A DNA stretch of 64,000 bases from positions 1-64,000 of the forward strand of contig NZ_JABAFO010000004.1 in assembly GCF_012843675.1 (NCBI RefSeq), in the 5' to 3' direction. Positions 16,796-25,538 of this stretch are shown in pieces; position 1 is the first letter of the stretch, and each line of letters opens with the position of its first letter. The DNA is from Lactobacillus sp. MRS-253-APC-2B (GTDB lineage Bacteria > Bacillota > Bacilli > Lactobacillales > Lactobacillaceae). Both the position numbers and the translations under genes were made by a program. The notes under the pieces were generated by a model, which worked only from the letters and a program-made list of their open reading frames with translations, was not told where the DNA came from and made no database searches.

Positions 16796-17794
16796 TTAAT
16801 AGCGAATCTCGTTGCGGGAACGGCCGCCATTGGCAATCGTGATGGCATCGTTGGAGGCGATTTGAACCATATTGCGAGCCGCCGTTTCGGTAAAGAAGGC
16901 AACGTGGGGAGTAATTACCACGTTTGGCATGGTCGCCAGTTCCTTGTAGTCGCTTGGAACGTCTTGTGCAGCAACGTTGGTTTGGCCAAAGAAGGTGGTT
17001 TCATCAGCCAGCGTATCCAGACCGGCCCCGGCAATCTCGCCATCCTTTAAGGCTTTAATCAATGCCGGCGTGTCAATCAAGGCACCACGCGCTACATTGA
17101 TCAAGTAGGCGGTGTTCTTCATCTTTTTGAACTCTTTTTCACCAATCATACCGCGCGTACTTGGCAAAAGCGGTGTGTGCAGTGAGATGATGTCAGATTC
17201 CTTAAAGATGGTCTCACGATCAACATATTCGGCAAATGGCTCCAGAGCAGGATCGTAGGCAATATCGTTGACCAAAACGCGGGCACCCAAAGCTTTGTAG
17301 ATCTGGGCGGTAGCTGTACCAATGTGACCAGCACCGATCAGGCCAACCGTGCAGTTGTAGATTTCATTACTGATGAGGGTTTCATTCCAGCTAAAGTCGT
17401 GATCTTGATTCATCCGGGCGTCAAAAATGCCGATCCGCCGCAGCAGGTACATTGCTTGGGCGACTCCCATTTCGGCAATGGCGCGTGGTGAGTAGCTGGC
17501 AACATTGGTAACGATCAGGTGGTTGGCTTTGGCGGCGTCTAAGTCAACCATGTCAACCCCAACCATGCGACAGCTGATCTGCTTGATACCGAAGCTGGCT
17601 AATTTTTCATAGACTTTGGCACTGCCCATTGAACCCGTCTGTAAAACGGTGATGGCATCAAAGTCTTTTGCCAGATCAACCGTATCATCGTTGAGTGGTT
17701 CTTCAATCATCTTGAGTTCAGTTTGTGTCTGTTCGGCCCATTTTTCAGCATAAGGCTTTTCATATGGGTGCGTACTGTACATTAGTACTTTCAT
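16796..17794 (-). CDS. ldhD: D-lactate dehydrogenase (D-2-hydroxyacid dehydrogenase family)
   Basis: 332 residues. NAD-binding 'GLIGAGHIGTATAQIYKALG', catalytic Arg in 'LINVARGALIDT', acid in 'GAGLDTLADET', and catalytic His in 'VITPHVAFFTETA'. Length and the aromatic C-terminal segment match lactobacillar D-LDH, which reduces pyruvate to D-lactate. Start: ATG after GGAGGG. The 310-bp upstream spacer is very AT-rich and carries the promoters of this gene and the divergent shikimate-kinase-like gene. Confidence 0.85.
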   Translation of the reverse strand: MKVLMYSTHPYEKPYAEKWAEQTQTELKMIEEPLNDDTVDLAKDFDAITVLQTGSMGSAKVYEKLASFGIKQISCRMVGVDMVDLDAAKANHLIVTNVASYSPRAIAEMGVAQAMYLLRRIGIFDARMNQDHDFSWNETLISNEIYNCTVGLIGAGHIGTATAQIYKALGARVLVNDIAYDPALEPFAEYVDRETIFKESDIISLHTPLLPSTRGMIGEKEFKKMKNTAYLINVARGALIDTPALIKALKDGEIAGAGLDTLADETTFFGQTNVAAQDVPSDYKELATMPNVVITPHVAFFTETAARNMVQIASNDAITIANGGRSRNEIRY

Positions 17795-18046
17795 TTTAGT
17801 AATTCCCTCCTGAAATTATCCATAAAACGACTAATATTATCATATCACGAGTTAAAGCGAATAATTAAAATGAATTGAAAAAGGTAATGAAAATAAGCGG
17901 TTTACGTGATTTGATTAACAAAAACATGAGGGAAATTAACAAACATCAAATTTTAATTGCCCGACCTAATTTTATTAAAATTAAGCCGATATTTACATAG
18001 TGATGAAGATGATTTATTTAATTTTGCAAAGAACCAATTTAAATGA

Positions 18047-18075
18047 TTGACATTTTATAATGAGTAAATTAATAT
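18047..18075 (+). promoter_or_regulatory. Promoter of the shikimate-kinase-like gene
   Basis: TTGACA, a 17-bp spacer and TAATAT, with an overlapping TATAAT three bases further on. The ATG is about 45 bp downstream. Confidence 0.6.
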
Positions 18076-18122
18076 AATGGCAATTAAATTAGAAAATCAT
18101 TAAAGAAATGGAGGCATTCATT

Positions 18123-18569
18123 ATGGATTTAGTCGTTGTAAATTTCATGGAAGATAACCAAGCAGGTGTCAGCCGACTGATTAGCGAATTTCTGCATCGT
18201 CCCGTCACGGATCTGAATCAAGAAATCGTCAATTTAAGTGGGCAGACGATGGATCAACTGACGATGAGCCGTGGTGAAGCCGACCTCCGTCAAATCGAGC
18301 ACGATGTCTTTGGTGCCAAGTTGGCTGAACATAACGTGGTACTGACTGCGCCAAGCCATGTCCTGACCCGTTTTGAAAATCTCAAGATGCTGCAGGAAAC
18401 CGGTGCGTTTGTGGTCGTCTTAAAAGATCAAAAAGCTGCGGACAAACCGTTTGAAGCGATGCTGGAACAAAGCTTTGGGCATGATCGGATGATTGACGCG
18501 GCTAATCTTTCAACTAGAGAAGCTGTTCGACGTGTTGCTGCTTGTTGGAGTACTCAAAAGGCTGCCTAG
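18123..18569 (+). CDS. Shikimate-kinase-like protein lacking the P-loop
   Basis: 148 residues; ATG 18123 follows TGGAGG. The layout follows AroK: a first strand, then 'VTDLNQEIVNLSGQTMDQL' (shikimate-binding Asp segment), 'RGEADLRQIEHDVF' (the GE..FR..E motif), and a segment matching the GGG loop. The P-loop that should follow the first strand reads 'VVNFMEDNQAGVS' with no GKS/T, and the GGG loop reads 'LTAPSHVL'. ATP-dependent kinase activity therefore looks lost, though the frame is open and the promoter is good. It is probably a repurposed binding or regulatory protein. No aromatic pathway genes are nearby. Confidence 0.6.
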   Translation: MDLVVVNFMEDNQAGVSRLISEFLHRPVTDLNQEIVNLSGQTMDQLTMSRGEADLRQIEHDVFGAKLAEHNVVLTAPSHVLTRFENLKMLQETGAFVVVLKDQKAADKPFEAMLEQSFGHDRMIDAANLSTREAVRRVAACWSTQKAA

Positions 18570-18589
18570 CGAAATAACTCGATTTCTAA

Positions 18590-18626
18590 AAAAGACTGAT
18601 CAGTAAAAAGCTGGTCAGTCTTTTTC
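18590..18626. terminator. Terminator between convergent genes
   Basis: AAGACTGATCAG pairs with CTGGTCAGTCTT, with A runs before and T runs after; usable on both strands. Confidence 0.8.
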
Positions 18627-18627
18627 T

Positions 18628-20142
18628 TTAGTATTCATCGTTATTGATTTCCAAGACTTCTGGGAAAAGCGAGAGCAGGTATTCGCGCGGCCCAATCTGG
18701 TAGTCAAACGTAACATGGATGGGGAAGATCTCTTCATGATCCTTAAGTTTCAAATGCAAGTGGCGTTGGTCAAGCCGTACTTTGATGCCCAGCTCCACGG
18801 CTTCACGCAACAAAGACTGCAGACTGGTAGAGCATTTGCCTTTCAGTGCTGCCAACGGCTCGGTATATTCAGCAATCCGTTTGCGATCGGCCATAGCGGT
18901 TGCTAAGCCAAATTCTAAAAGATCGCCTTGCGGACTGATGTGATCAAGTAATTGGCCACTTAGCGTCAATAGAGGATTTTCCAAACGTTGTTCAGCCAGT
19001 TTAAGACTCTTGGTGTATTTATCCGGCAAGGCTAGTTCGGAAGCAGTAGCGTGCATCTGCTCAAGCAGCGGGGTGGCCAACGTTTTGACCCAGGCAAACA
19101 TTTCGGCGGGATGCTGCAAGGCGATTTGTTCATTGCGCTGGTCAGCAAGTCTTAATTGTTCAGAAAGTTTTTCAGGAAGCGGCTGCAACAGAGCATTGAT
19201 TAAAAAGAGTTCCAAGAAATTCAATGCCGCTGGACTGACGCGGGCGGGGGAAAATGGATCCAGGTCAAACGAGCGGAATTCCAATCGTTCGGCACCATTT
19301 TTTCGCAGGTCGTCCAAACTGTCGCCACGTCCCTTTAAGCGAACGGGACCATAAAATTCATGCGGTGAGAAAAATTGATGGTGATCGATGCGTTCCTCTA
19401 GCTGAGCAAGCTGTTCTTCAAACGAGTCATACGTGATCGTTTCGTCTTTTTGATTGGCATAGCCATATGAGCTGCTGCGAAGGCTGCGGACGGGGAACAG
19501 CAGATCTTGCGGCAGATTGCTTGGCAGATTGCCAGCAACCGGACTGGCCCCAAAAAAGTAGGTAAACAGCCAGCGCCACAACACAAAACTCTGGGCCAGC
19601 TTGAAGTTTAAAGCATTCTTAAAGTCGGCCAACGTGGCGAAGTCCTCATTAAAACCATGGTCCCACAGTGATTGCACCAGGGTTTGGTTGATGCTGTAGT
19701 TGACGTGGACACCGGTAAAAATCTCACGGGCCGTCCCATATTTTTGCTGCAGATAGTCGTGGTATTCAGCCATCCAAAAACGGGTGTTGAATGAACCGGC
19801 AAAGTCTAGGTCATCTTTAGAAAAGACAGGCGCAATGCTTAGTGGCCAGATAATCTCGTCTGCTTGGAGATGATCAGTGACCAGCTGCTGGAGCATTTCA
19901 AGATTGGCTAGATTCTCATTGGTGCCCTGTGTTGGTGTTCCAGCGAGCTCCAGCATGTTGTCGGCAAAATCAGTTTTTAAATATGGATTATGTCGCCTTG
20001 ACAAAAAATCGGCTGGGTAAGGGTAGCGGCTGATGCGACCGTCCTTTAGCAGGCGATGTTCTTCCAGCTCTAATCCCATGTAGTTTTTCGCTAACAGACT
20101 GCTTAGCTCGTTTTCGGCGATGATTTGACTTAACTTGCTCAT
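18628..20142 (-). CDS. gshA: Glutamate-cysteine ligase
   Basis: 504 residues matching the glutamate-cysteine ligase half of Gram-positive GshAB/GshA. Family segments include 'GLELEEHRLLKDGRISRYPYP', 'TDFADNMLELAGTP', 'WPLSIAPVF', 'GVHVNYS' and 'LEFRSFDLDPFSP'. It joins L-Glu and L-Cys to gamma-glutamylcysteine with ATP in the cytosol. The ATP-grasp glutathione synthetase domain found in GshAB fusions (about 750 residues) is absent. The product may therefore be gamma-glutamylcysteine itself unless a separate synthetase exists outside the window. Start: ATG after GGGGGAAGC. Confidence 0.85.
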   Translation of the reverse strand: MSKLSQIIAENELSSLLAKNYMGLELEEHRLLKDGRISRYPYPADFLSRRHNPYLKTDFADNMLELAGTPTQGTNENLANLEMLQQLVTDHLQADEIIWPLSIAPVFSKDDLDFAGSFNTRFWMAEYHDYLQQKYGTAREIFTGVHVNYSINQTLVQSLWDHGFNEDFATLADFKNALNFKLAQSFVLWRWLFTYFFGASPVAGNLPSNLPQDLLFPVRSLRSSSYGYANQKDETITYDSFEEQLAQLEERIDHHQFFSPHEFYGPVRLKGRGDSLDDLRKNGAERLEFRSFDLDPFSPARVSPAALNFLELFLINALLQPLPEKLSEQLRLADQRNEQIALQHPAEMFAWVKTLATPLLEQMHATASELALPDKYTKSLKLAEQRLENPLLTLSGQLLDHISPQGDLLEFGLATAMADRKRIAEYTEPLAALKGKCSTSLQSLLREAVELGIKVRLDQRHLHLKLKDHEEIFPIHVTFDYQIGPREYLLSLFPEVLEINNDEY

Positions 20143-20261
20143 AATGCTTCCCCCATATCAATAAATGGATGTTCGGAGATATTATAACGAAAAAACCGAT
20201 TCTGTCTAATTATTTATTCATCATATTTTAAATAAATTGGTTGGCTGCGATGAACGACAAA

Positions 20262-21248
20262 CTAAGCTGTCTTGCCATTACAGATCGTGACAGGCAACAC
20301 GACGGATTTAACGTCTTGACCATTGATGCGCGCCTGCAGCAGCTGAACCGCCAGATCAGCCATTTCATCGATCGGTTGCTGAATCGTGGTCAGTCCCGGT
20401 AAAAGCAGGCGCGTAACGTTGCCGCCATCGTAGCCGACAATCTTTAGGTCTTCAGGGATTCGCTTACCGTATTCACTTGCCAGATTAATGATGGTGCTGG
20501 CATCCGTATCGTTAGCGGCAAAAATACCATCGACTTCGGGATGCTCTTCAAAGATGCGGCGGAAAACCCGTTCCTTATCAATGGTACTGATATTAAAGTC
20601 CAAATGGTAGGTAATAGCCGGCAGATTGTTTTTGGCCATCAGATGCTCATATGCTTCGCGTCGTTTTTGTGTTGGCGTGTCCAATCCAAGCGGGCCATTG
20701 GTGTGGATGATATGGCGACAGCCGTCATCCAATAGGCGCTGGGTAGCAAGCAGACCGCCCTGGTAGTTGTCTGAAGAAACCACTGGAATATTTTTGCCGA
20801 CGACCTGATCAATGGCCACGACTGGCAGATCGGCATGCTGATAGCCGATCAGGCCACGATTTTGAGTTCCAACGATCAGACCATCGACTTGGTGCGTCAA
20901 TAACTGTTGGAGATAGTTTTCTTCTTTAGCGGGGTCGTTTTGACTGTTGCCGATCAAAACCTTATAGCCATTGCGATAAAGCTGACGTTCCATTTCCGCT
21001 TCCAGCTGACTGAAAAAAGGATTGTCAACGGTAGGAAAAATCATGCCGACCAGATCCGTTCGCTGCTTATATAGCTGACGAGCGATGATATTGGGACGAT
21101 AATCCAATTCATGCATCGCTTTTTGGACCTTGGCAATTGTTTTTTCGCTTAAGTAGCCGCGATGATTCAAGACGCGCGAGACAGTGGTCTTGGAAACGCC
21201 CGCCGCGGCAGCTACGTCTTCTAATTTAGGCCGATGATTGGTTTCCAT
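20262..21248 (-). CDS. scrR: LacI-family repressor, probable sucrose/fructokinase regulator
   Basis: 328 residues. HTH 'LEDVAAAAGVSKTTVSRVLNH', hinge 'NIIARQLYKQRTDLVGMIFP', and a sugar-binding-type sensor domain ('VDGLIVGTQN', 'IVGYDGGNVTRLLLPGLTTI') as in ScrR. ATG 21248 is preferred over 21257 because TGGAGG lies nine bases upstream; the upstream ATG sits on the site itself. It is divergent from the fructokinase gene, so it probably represses that gene and itself through the operators between them. Confidence 0.75.
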   Translation of the reverse strand: METNHRPKLEDVAAAAGVSKTTVSRVLNHRGYLSEKTIAKVQKAMHELDYRPNIIARQLYKQRTDLVGMIFPTVDNPFFSQLEAEMERQLYRNGYKVLIGNSQNDPAKEENYLQQLLTHQVDGLIVGTQNRGLIGYQHADLPVVAIDQVVGKNIPVVSSDNYQGGLLATQRLLDDGCRHIIHTNGPLGLDTPTQKRREAYEHLMAKNNLPAITYHLDFNISTIDKERVFRRIFEEHPEVDGIFAANDTDASTIINLASEYGKRIPEDLKIVGYDGGNVTRLLLPGLTTIQQPIDEMADLAVQLLQARINGQDVKSVVLPVTICNGKTA

Positions 21249-21369
21249 ATTAGGCATTCCTCCATTATTCGTAAAATCGCTTAATGTTCATGTTACACGT
21301 TTTCATGAATAAAAGCCATTCGCGAGCGGATATTTGCGATCGGCCAATTAAATAATTACTGACAACCGG

Positions 21370-21427
21370 TTGACAGTAGTAACGGTAAGCGTTAACATGA
21401 TAAAGAACAAAAGGGTGAAAACGCTTA
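21370..21427 (+). promoter_or_regulatory. Fructokinase promoter with LacI/CcpA-type operators
   Basis: TTGACA (21370), a 17-bp spacer and TAACAT (21393). GGTAAGCGTTAACA covers the end of the spacer and the -10, and TGAAAACGCTTA lies at 21416. Both are CG-centred dyads as bound by LacI/GalR regulators or CcpA. Confidence 0.55.
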
Positions 21428-21464
21428 AAAATAACATTCAACAAGGATTCAGAGGTGACCATTT

Positions 21465-22340
21465 ATGTTGTTGGGAAGCATTGAGGCTGGCGGGACAAAG
21501 TTTGTATGTGCAGTGGGGAACGAAGACTATCGCATCGTGGACAGTACCAAGTTTCCGACGACGACGCCCGCGAAAACCCTGCAAAAATGTATTGACTACT
21601 TTAAGCAATTTGATGATCTGCAGGCGATTTCGATTGCTTCGTTTGGCCCTATCGAGATTCGGCGCAATTCGCCAAAGTACGGCTATATTACCAACACGCC
21701 CAAATCAGGCTGGGCCAATACTGATTTTGTTGGGACGCTGAAAAAAGTCTTTAACGTACCAATTGCCTGGACGACTGACGTCAACGGATCAGCATATGGC
21801 GAATACGTCCTATCAACGCTTTTTAACCAGCGGCTGCGTTCTTTAGTCTACTTTACGATTGGAACCGGTGTTGGCGGCGGGGCAGTTGTGGATGGTCATT
21901 TTCTTGGCGATCTTGGACATCCAGAAATGGGGCACATTCGCGTCAAACGCCATCCTGATGATCTTGATTTTAAGGGCATCTGTCCGTTCCATGGCGACTG
22001 TCTGGAAGGTCTGGTCAGTGGGCCGACCTTTGAGGCACGAACTGGAAAAAAGGGTCAAGACGTGCCGCTTGATGACCATGTCTGGGACATTATGGCATAT
22101 TACGTGGCGCAGGCTGCTCTTGATACGACTTTGATGATGCGGCCAGGTAAGATCATTTTTGGTGGTGGTGTGGTCAGTGAGCCATTCCTGGGAAAGGTGC
22201 GGGATCAATTCGCCAAGCTTTTGGATAATTACGTTGAAGTAGGCGATCTAAAGGACTACATCACGATGCCATTAGCAAAGAACAATGGCTCAGCGACGAT
22301 TGGCAACTTTGCGCTGGCATTGAAGGCCATTCTTGAATAA
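21465..22340 (+). CDS. scrK: Fructokinase (ROK family)
   Basis: 291 residues. N-terminal ATP-binding 'SIEAGGTKFVCAVG', catalytic Asp in 'TDVNGSAYGEY', 'FTIGTGVGGGAVVDG', and a zinc motif 'GHPEMGHIRVKRHPDD...CPFHGDCLEGLVSG' with the His/Cys ligands of ROK sugar kinases. It makes fructose 6-phosphate from fructose released by sucrose hydrolysis. It stands alone, without a sucrose transporter or hydrolase gene next to it, and is controlled by the divergent LacI-type gene. Confidence 0.85.
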   Translation: MLLGSIEAGGTKFVCAVGNEDYRIVDSTKFPTTTPAKTLQKCIDYFKQFDDLQAISIASFGPIEIRRNSPKYGYITNTPKSGWANTDFVGTLKKVFNVPIAWTTDVNGSAYGEYVLSTLFNQRLRSLVYFTIGTGVGGGAVVDGHFLGDLGHPEMGHIRVKRHPDDLDFKGICPFHGDCLEGLVSGPTFEARTGKKGQDVPLDDHVWDIMAYYVAQAALDTTLMMRPGKIIFGGGVVSEPFLGKVRDQFAKLLDNYVEVGDLKDYITMPLAKNNGSATIGNFALALKAILE

Positions 22341-22362
22341 ATAAACATAACGTTTCGTAAAG

Positions 22363-22399
22363 ATACTCCAGCAACCCTGAATGTTGGAGTATTTTTGTT
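22363..22399 (+). terminator. Terminator after scrK
   Basis: ATACTCCAGCA pairs with TGTTGGAGTAT, followed by TTTTGTTTTTT. Confidence 0.85.
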
Positions 22400-22474
22400 T
22401 TTTCGAAAATCCAATAATGATATTATTACTCATTAGAAAGGTTGAAAAGGTTTAAAGGACGGAGGAAACGTTGA

Positions 22475-23260
22475 ATGAAAAAAATAATTGTTCGTGCTGA
22501 CGATCTAGGATACTCATGTGCCGTCAACTACGGAATCTATGAGGCAACGCATCGTGGCATCGTTAATAACGTCTCGCTGATGGTCAATCTACCATTCAGC
22601 GAGCATGGCTGGGAGCTGTTAAAAAACGAACCAGACACTGATGTTGGCCTCCATGTCGTAATCTGTGCGGGGAAACCGTTGAGCGATCCAAAACTGGTAT
22701 CGAGTCTGGTGCAGGAAGATGGGAGCTTTAAGCGTTCGCAGGTCTATCACGATGCTTTTGAACAGGGAAAAGATATTGTTGATTACGAAGACGCGGTCAG
22801 AGAAGTCGAGGCTCAATACGAATGTTTCGTGGAAATGACCAAGCGTGAGCCGGACTATCTGGCAGGTCACACGGTACTAAGCCTTAATTTTATTCGAGCG
22901 CTGCGTGACGTGGCCAGTGAGCATCAGATTCCATATTTAAGCTTTGACGTTGAGCATGAGGTTGAATTTCAAGGCCAGAAACTGACGCCGTTTATGGAAG
23001 ATTTCAGTTTGGACTATGATCCAGTGGCAACGCTGGCGCACGTGCTTTCGGCAGCTGATAAGCGTCCACATGTGATCCCTGAACTGATTTTGCACCCTGG
23101 TTTTTTGGATCAGTTTATTCTGCAGCATTCACATCTGGTCTATCCAAGAACGCTGGATGTTGAGATGGCAACCAGTGGTCAGGCAATCGAAATGATCGAG
23201 CGCCATGACGTGCAATTGGTACGTTATTCCGAGTTGGCAGACTCAGCCAAGCATGATTAG
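22475..23260 (+). CDS. ChbG/HpnK (YdjC)-family carbohydrate deacetylase
   Basis: 261 residues. Metal-binding motifs: 'IVRADDLGYSCAVNYGI' (Asp pair), 'VGLHVVI' (His), and 'LAGHTVLSLNF', replacing the more usual DxHxH. Members remove acetyl groups from chito- or other oligosaccharides. The ATG follows ACGGAGGAAACG. The gene has its own terminators on both sides and no chitobiose transporter next to it, so the natural substrate is open. Confidence 0.75.
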   Translation: MKKIIVRADDLGYSCAVNYGIYEATHRGIVNNVSLMVNLPFSEHGWELLKNEPDTDVGLHVVICAGKPLSDPKLVSSLVQEDGSFKRSQVYHDAFEQGKDIVDYEDAVREVEAQYECFVEMTKREPDYLAGHTVLSLNFIRALRDVASEHQIPYLSFDVEHEVEFQGQKLTPFMEDFSLDYDPVATLAHVLSAADKRPHVIPELILHPGFLDQFILQHSHLVYPRTLDVEMATSGQAIEMIERHDVQLVRYSELADSAKHD

Positions 23261-23276
23261 GCCAAAAATGATATTA

Positions 23277-23312
23277 AAAGGCCAGCAGGCAAATCAGCTT
23301 GCTGGCCTTTGT
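23277..23312. terminator. Terminator after the deacetylase gene
   Basis: AAAGGCCAGCAGGC pairs with GCTTGCTGGCCTTT. The ndk gene converges from the other side. Confidence 0.85.
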
Positions 23313-23367
23313 TATTTGAAATCAAAAAATCCCGACCCTAAAATCGGATCAAGATTGACTCAATTAT

Positions 23368-23799
23368 CTAGAACTTGAATTCAGGGAACCAGATCCCGAT
23401 TTCGCGAGTAGCACCTTCAACAGTGTCAGACGTGTGAATGACGTTACGTAAAACGCCATCAGGCCATTCGCGACCAAAGTCACCACGAATCGTTCCCCAT
23501 TCGGCTTGCCCAGGGTTGGTAGCCCCAGCCATGTTGTGGATAGCCTCAACGACATTGGTTCCGGAAACCACCATACCAACGATTGGTCCTTCCATCATGT
23601 AGGTCAGGATTTCAGGCCAGAATGGCTTATCGGTCTTGTCGTAATAGTGACGCTCCAACTCGTCTTTAGTAGCATTGATCATCTTCAACGCTTCAATCCG
23701 GTAGCCTTTGCGTTCAATTCGCGTGATGATGTCGCCAATGTGACGCGTCTTGACGCCATCGGGTTTTACTAAAACCAAAGTGTATTCATCTTCGACCAT
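23368..23799 (-). CDS. ndk: Nucleoside diphosphate kinase
   Basis: 143 residues, normal length. 'TLVLVKPDGVKTRHIGDIITRIERKG' at the N-terminus and the catalytic phospho-His in 'LRNVIHTSDTVEGATREIGIWF'. The common NxxHGSDS is NVIHTSDT here. It transfers the gamma-phosphate from ATP to nucleoside diphosphates. Monocistronic, with a promoter at 23833-23860 on the minus strand. Confidence 0.9.
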   Translation of the reverse strand: MVEDEYTLVLVKPDGVKTRHIGDIITRIERKGYRIEALKMINATKDELERHYYDKTDKPFWPEILTYMMEGPIVGMVVSGTNVVEAIHNMAGATNPGQAEWGTIRGDFGREWPDGVLRNVIHTSDTVEGATREIGIWFPEFKF

Positions 23800-23832
23800 G
23801 TTAGCGGCCTCCCTTTAACAATGTATGCTATT

Positions 23833-23860
23833 AGGATATCATATTGACTATTTTTGTCAA
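23833..23860 (-). promoter_or_regulatory. ndk promoter
   Basis: On the minus strand, TTGACA, a 16-bp spacer and TATCCT, with the start codon about 35 bp downstream. Confidence 0.5.
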
Positions 23861-23863
23861 GAA

Positions 23864-24385
23864 ATCGTTTTCAAAACAAATAATTGGCGATAATTCATAA
23901 AATGATGATAACTATTTGATATAAAGAACCCGATTTCATAAAGCCAAGCCTAAATCCTTGCAAAAAACAATGGAATCAGTAAAATTAAACCGACATAGTT
24001 AGTTAGAGAAGCTTAACCAATTCGGCAAATTGGTTATTAAATGATTAGATGATTGGTACAAGAGAGTTAAGATAAGGCGCTAGCGGCAGTATGATTGCCG
24101 ACGTATTGAGGATCCGACGTTCAAAAGCAGAGCGTGGGATCCTTTTATTTTGTAGTTCAGTAAATCGTAAAAAACATTATCGCTAAATAATTTGCCAGCC
24201 TAAAAATCTGATTGGAGCTGATCAAATATTCATCATTAGCTTGGCATGCTTAACGGCTAACTGTTTGAATTCTTAAGCAGGAATGAGCAAGCAGCTGTTT
24301 TTTTGCAGATTTTTGGCAGAATTGATATGATCCGCAACCAATGTTATCAACTATAATAAAAGTAAACCATGCGGAAGGTGAGACT
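23864..24385 (+). other. Intergenic region with hairpins
   Basis: No ORF with a ribosome site. AACCAATT/AATTGGTT forms a perfect short hairpin near 24013-24034. Further on are CGGCA/TGCCG and a strong terminator (24109-24150). The last part is listed separately as a possible small RNA. Confidence 0.5.
24060..24150 (+). ncRNA. Possible small RNA with strong terminator
   Basis: A strong hairpin (AGGATCC...GGATCCT with inner ACG/CGT pairs) is followed by TTTATTTT at 24109-24150, with no gene ending upstream on this strand. Something must be transcribed into it. Upstream hairpins make a short structured RNA plausible, but no convincing promoter was located. Confidence 0.35.
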
Positions 24386-25234
24386 ATGACAAATATATTG
24401 ATGATGTCTGACGGCTGGGGGCTGTTTTGCCTTTTAGTCCTGGGATTATTTTTAATGCTGACGGTTGGCTTTATGTGGGGCGATTTTTGTCGGCGCATGC
24501 GTCGTCATCGTCTTGACGTACTGTCACAGCGCCATCCGATTTCTTGGCGGATTCTGCCTTTGGATTCACCCGAAGCGCTGCGGGGTCTGCGAATCTTCAA
24601 TGGCTTTCATAAAACGCTTGAGTCGGCTAGCGAGTATCTGGCCCATAACAACCGCGATGCTGCTAAAGGGGTGATGGATCAGTACATGACGCCGCTGGAA
24701 GCAAAGGCCTTTTTGCAAGAATGCGAACAGCGTGTGTATGAAAGTCGGCGTGAATTGGATATGCAATTGGACCTGATTCGCTGTCGTGAGGTTAAGCTGG
24801 AAGGACAGCGGACGATTTTTGAGCTGACCACGCGCCAAAACGGTCATGAGCAGCGTCCTGATGGCAAGCCGGTCGCAGTTAGCTATGAACGAGTTGATAC
24901 GTTCGTTTGGGATGAGACACATGAAAAAATGCTGCGAATCTGGCGTGGGGGAGCGACTGGTCAGGAGCTGGAAGTCTGGATTTCGCAATTCGTCTATCCA
25001 TATGGCAAGTACTGGCGGAATATGCGCAATGCAGCGCTGGCTGTTGCCGTACTGCTGATCGTAGCAGCGTTTGCGATTGGCGTATGCTTTGGCAGCTGGC
25101 CGATCAAGAGCTGGGAGCCGATTGTCTGGGCGTGCATCATGCTTTACGTTGGCTTAGGCTTGCTGTTCTCGCCACTGATCAGCTCTGATCGTGATGCCGC
25201 AGCCGAAGAGTATGTACGTTACCTAAAACGATAG
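24386..25234 (+). CDS. Membrane protein of unknown function
   Basis: 282 residues; ATG 24386 follows GGAAGGTGAG. One hydrophobic helix lies at residues 10-32, then a basic segment ('RRMRRHRLDVL'), a hydrophilic cytosolic-type domain of about 170 residues, and two C-terminal helices (about 215-235 and 245-265). No catalytic motif is recognised. The plan suggests a membrane-anchored accessory protein. Monocistronic. Confidence 0.65.
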   Translation: MTNILMMSDGWGLFCLLVLGLFLMLTVGFMWGDFCRRMRRHRLDVLSQRHPISWRILPLDSPEALRGLRIFNGFHKTLESASEYLAHNNRDAAKGVMDQYMTPLEAKAFLQECEQRVYESRRELDMQLDLIRCREVKLEGQRTIFELTTRQNGHEQRPDGKPVAVSYERVDTFVWDETHEKMLRIWRGGATGQELEVWISQFVYPYGKYWRNMRNAALAVAVLLIVAAFAIGVCFGSWPIKSWEPIVWACIMLYVGLGLLFSPLISSDRDAAAEEYVRYLKR

Positions 25235-25334
25235 TAATAAATAACTATACAATTTGTTAGGTAATGTTAAATAAATAGATGATTGGTTTCGATTTGTCCT
25301 TAAATATCGTATAATTGTCAAAACTGGTAGTCAG

Positions 25335-25527
25335 TTGACAATGTCAAAAAAGAGGCTGGGAATTAACCCAACCTCTTAACTATTTTATGGATAATAATGC
25401 CTCAGCGCAGTAGCTGGCTGGCAGGTTAAATGCTGATAAATCAGTATTTGACCGACCTAGCCATCCTTGCGGAGGTTCGAAGACAAACTCCGAAAATCGG
25501 TCGCAAGCTGATTTTCGGAGTTTTTTC
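25335..25527. repeat. Hairpin-rich intergenic element with two terminator-like stems
   Basis: AAGAGGCTGGG/CCCAACCTCTT (25350-25377) is followed by about 100 bp with smaller inverted segments. The element ends in a long stem, AACTCCGAAAATCGG/CTGATTTTCGGAGTT, with TTTTTT (25486-25527). Similar 'AGAGGCTGGG' hairpins recur between genes in lactobacilli, to my recollection. It could be a dispersed repeat, a small RNA, or the terminator for fetB in part. Confidence 0.5.
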
Positions 25528-25538
25528 TCACTCTCTTT

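Noticed and set aside
24091-24189. Short ORF across the 24.1-kb terminator
   Set aside because: No ribosome site and it reads through the strong hairpin.
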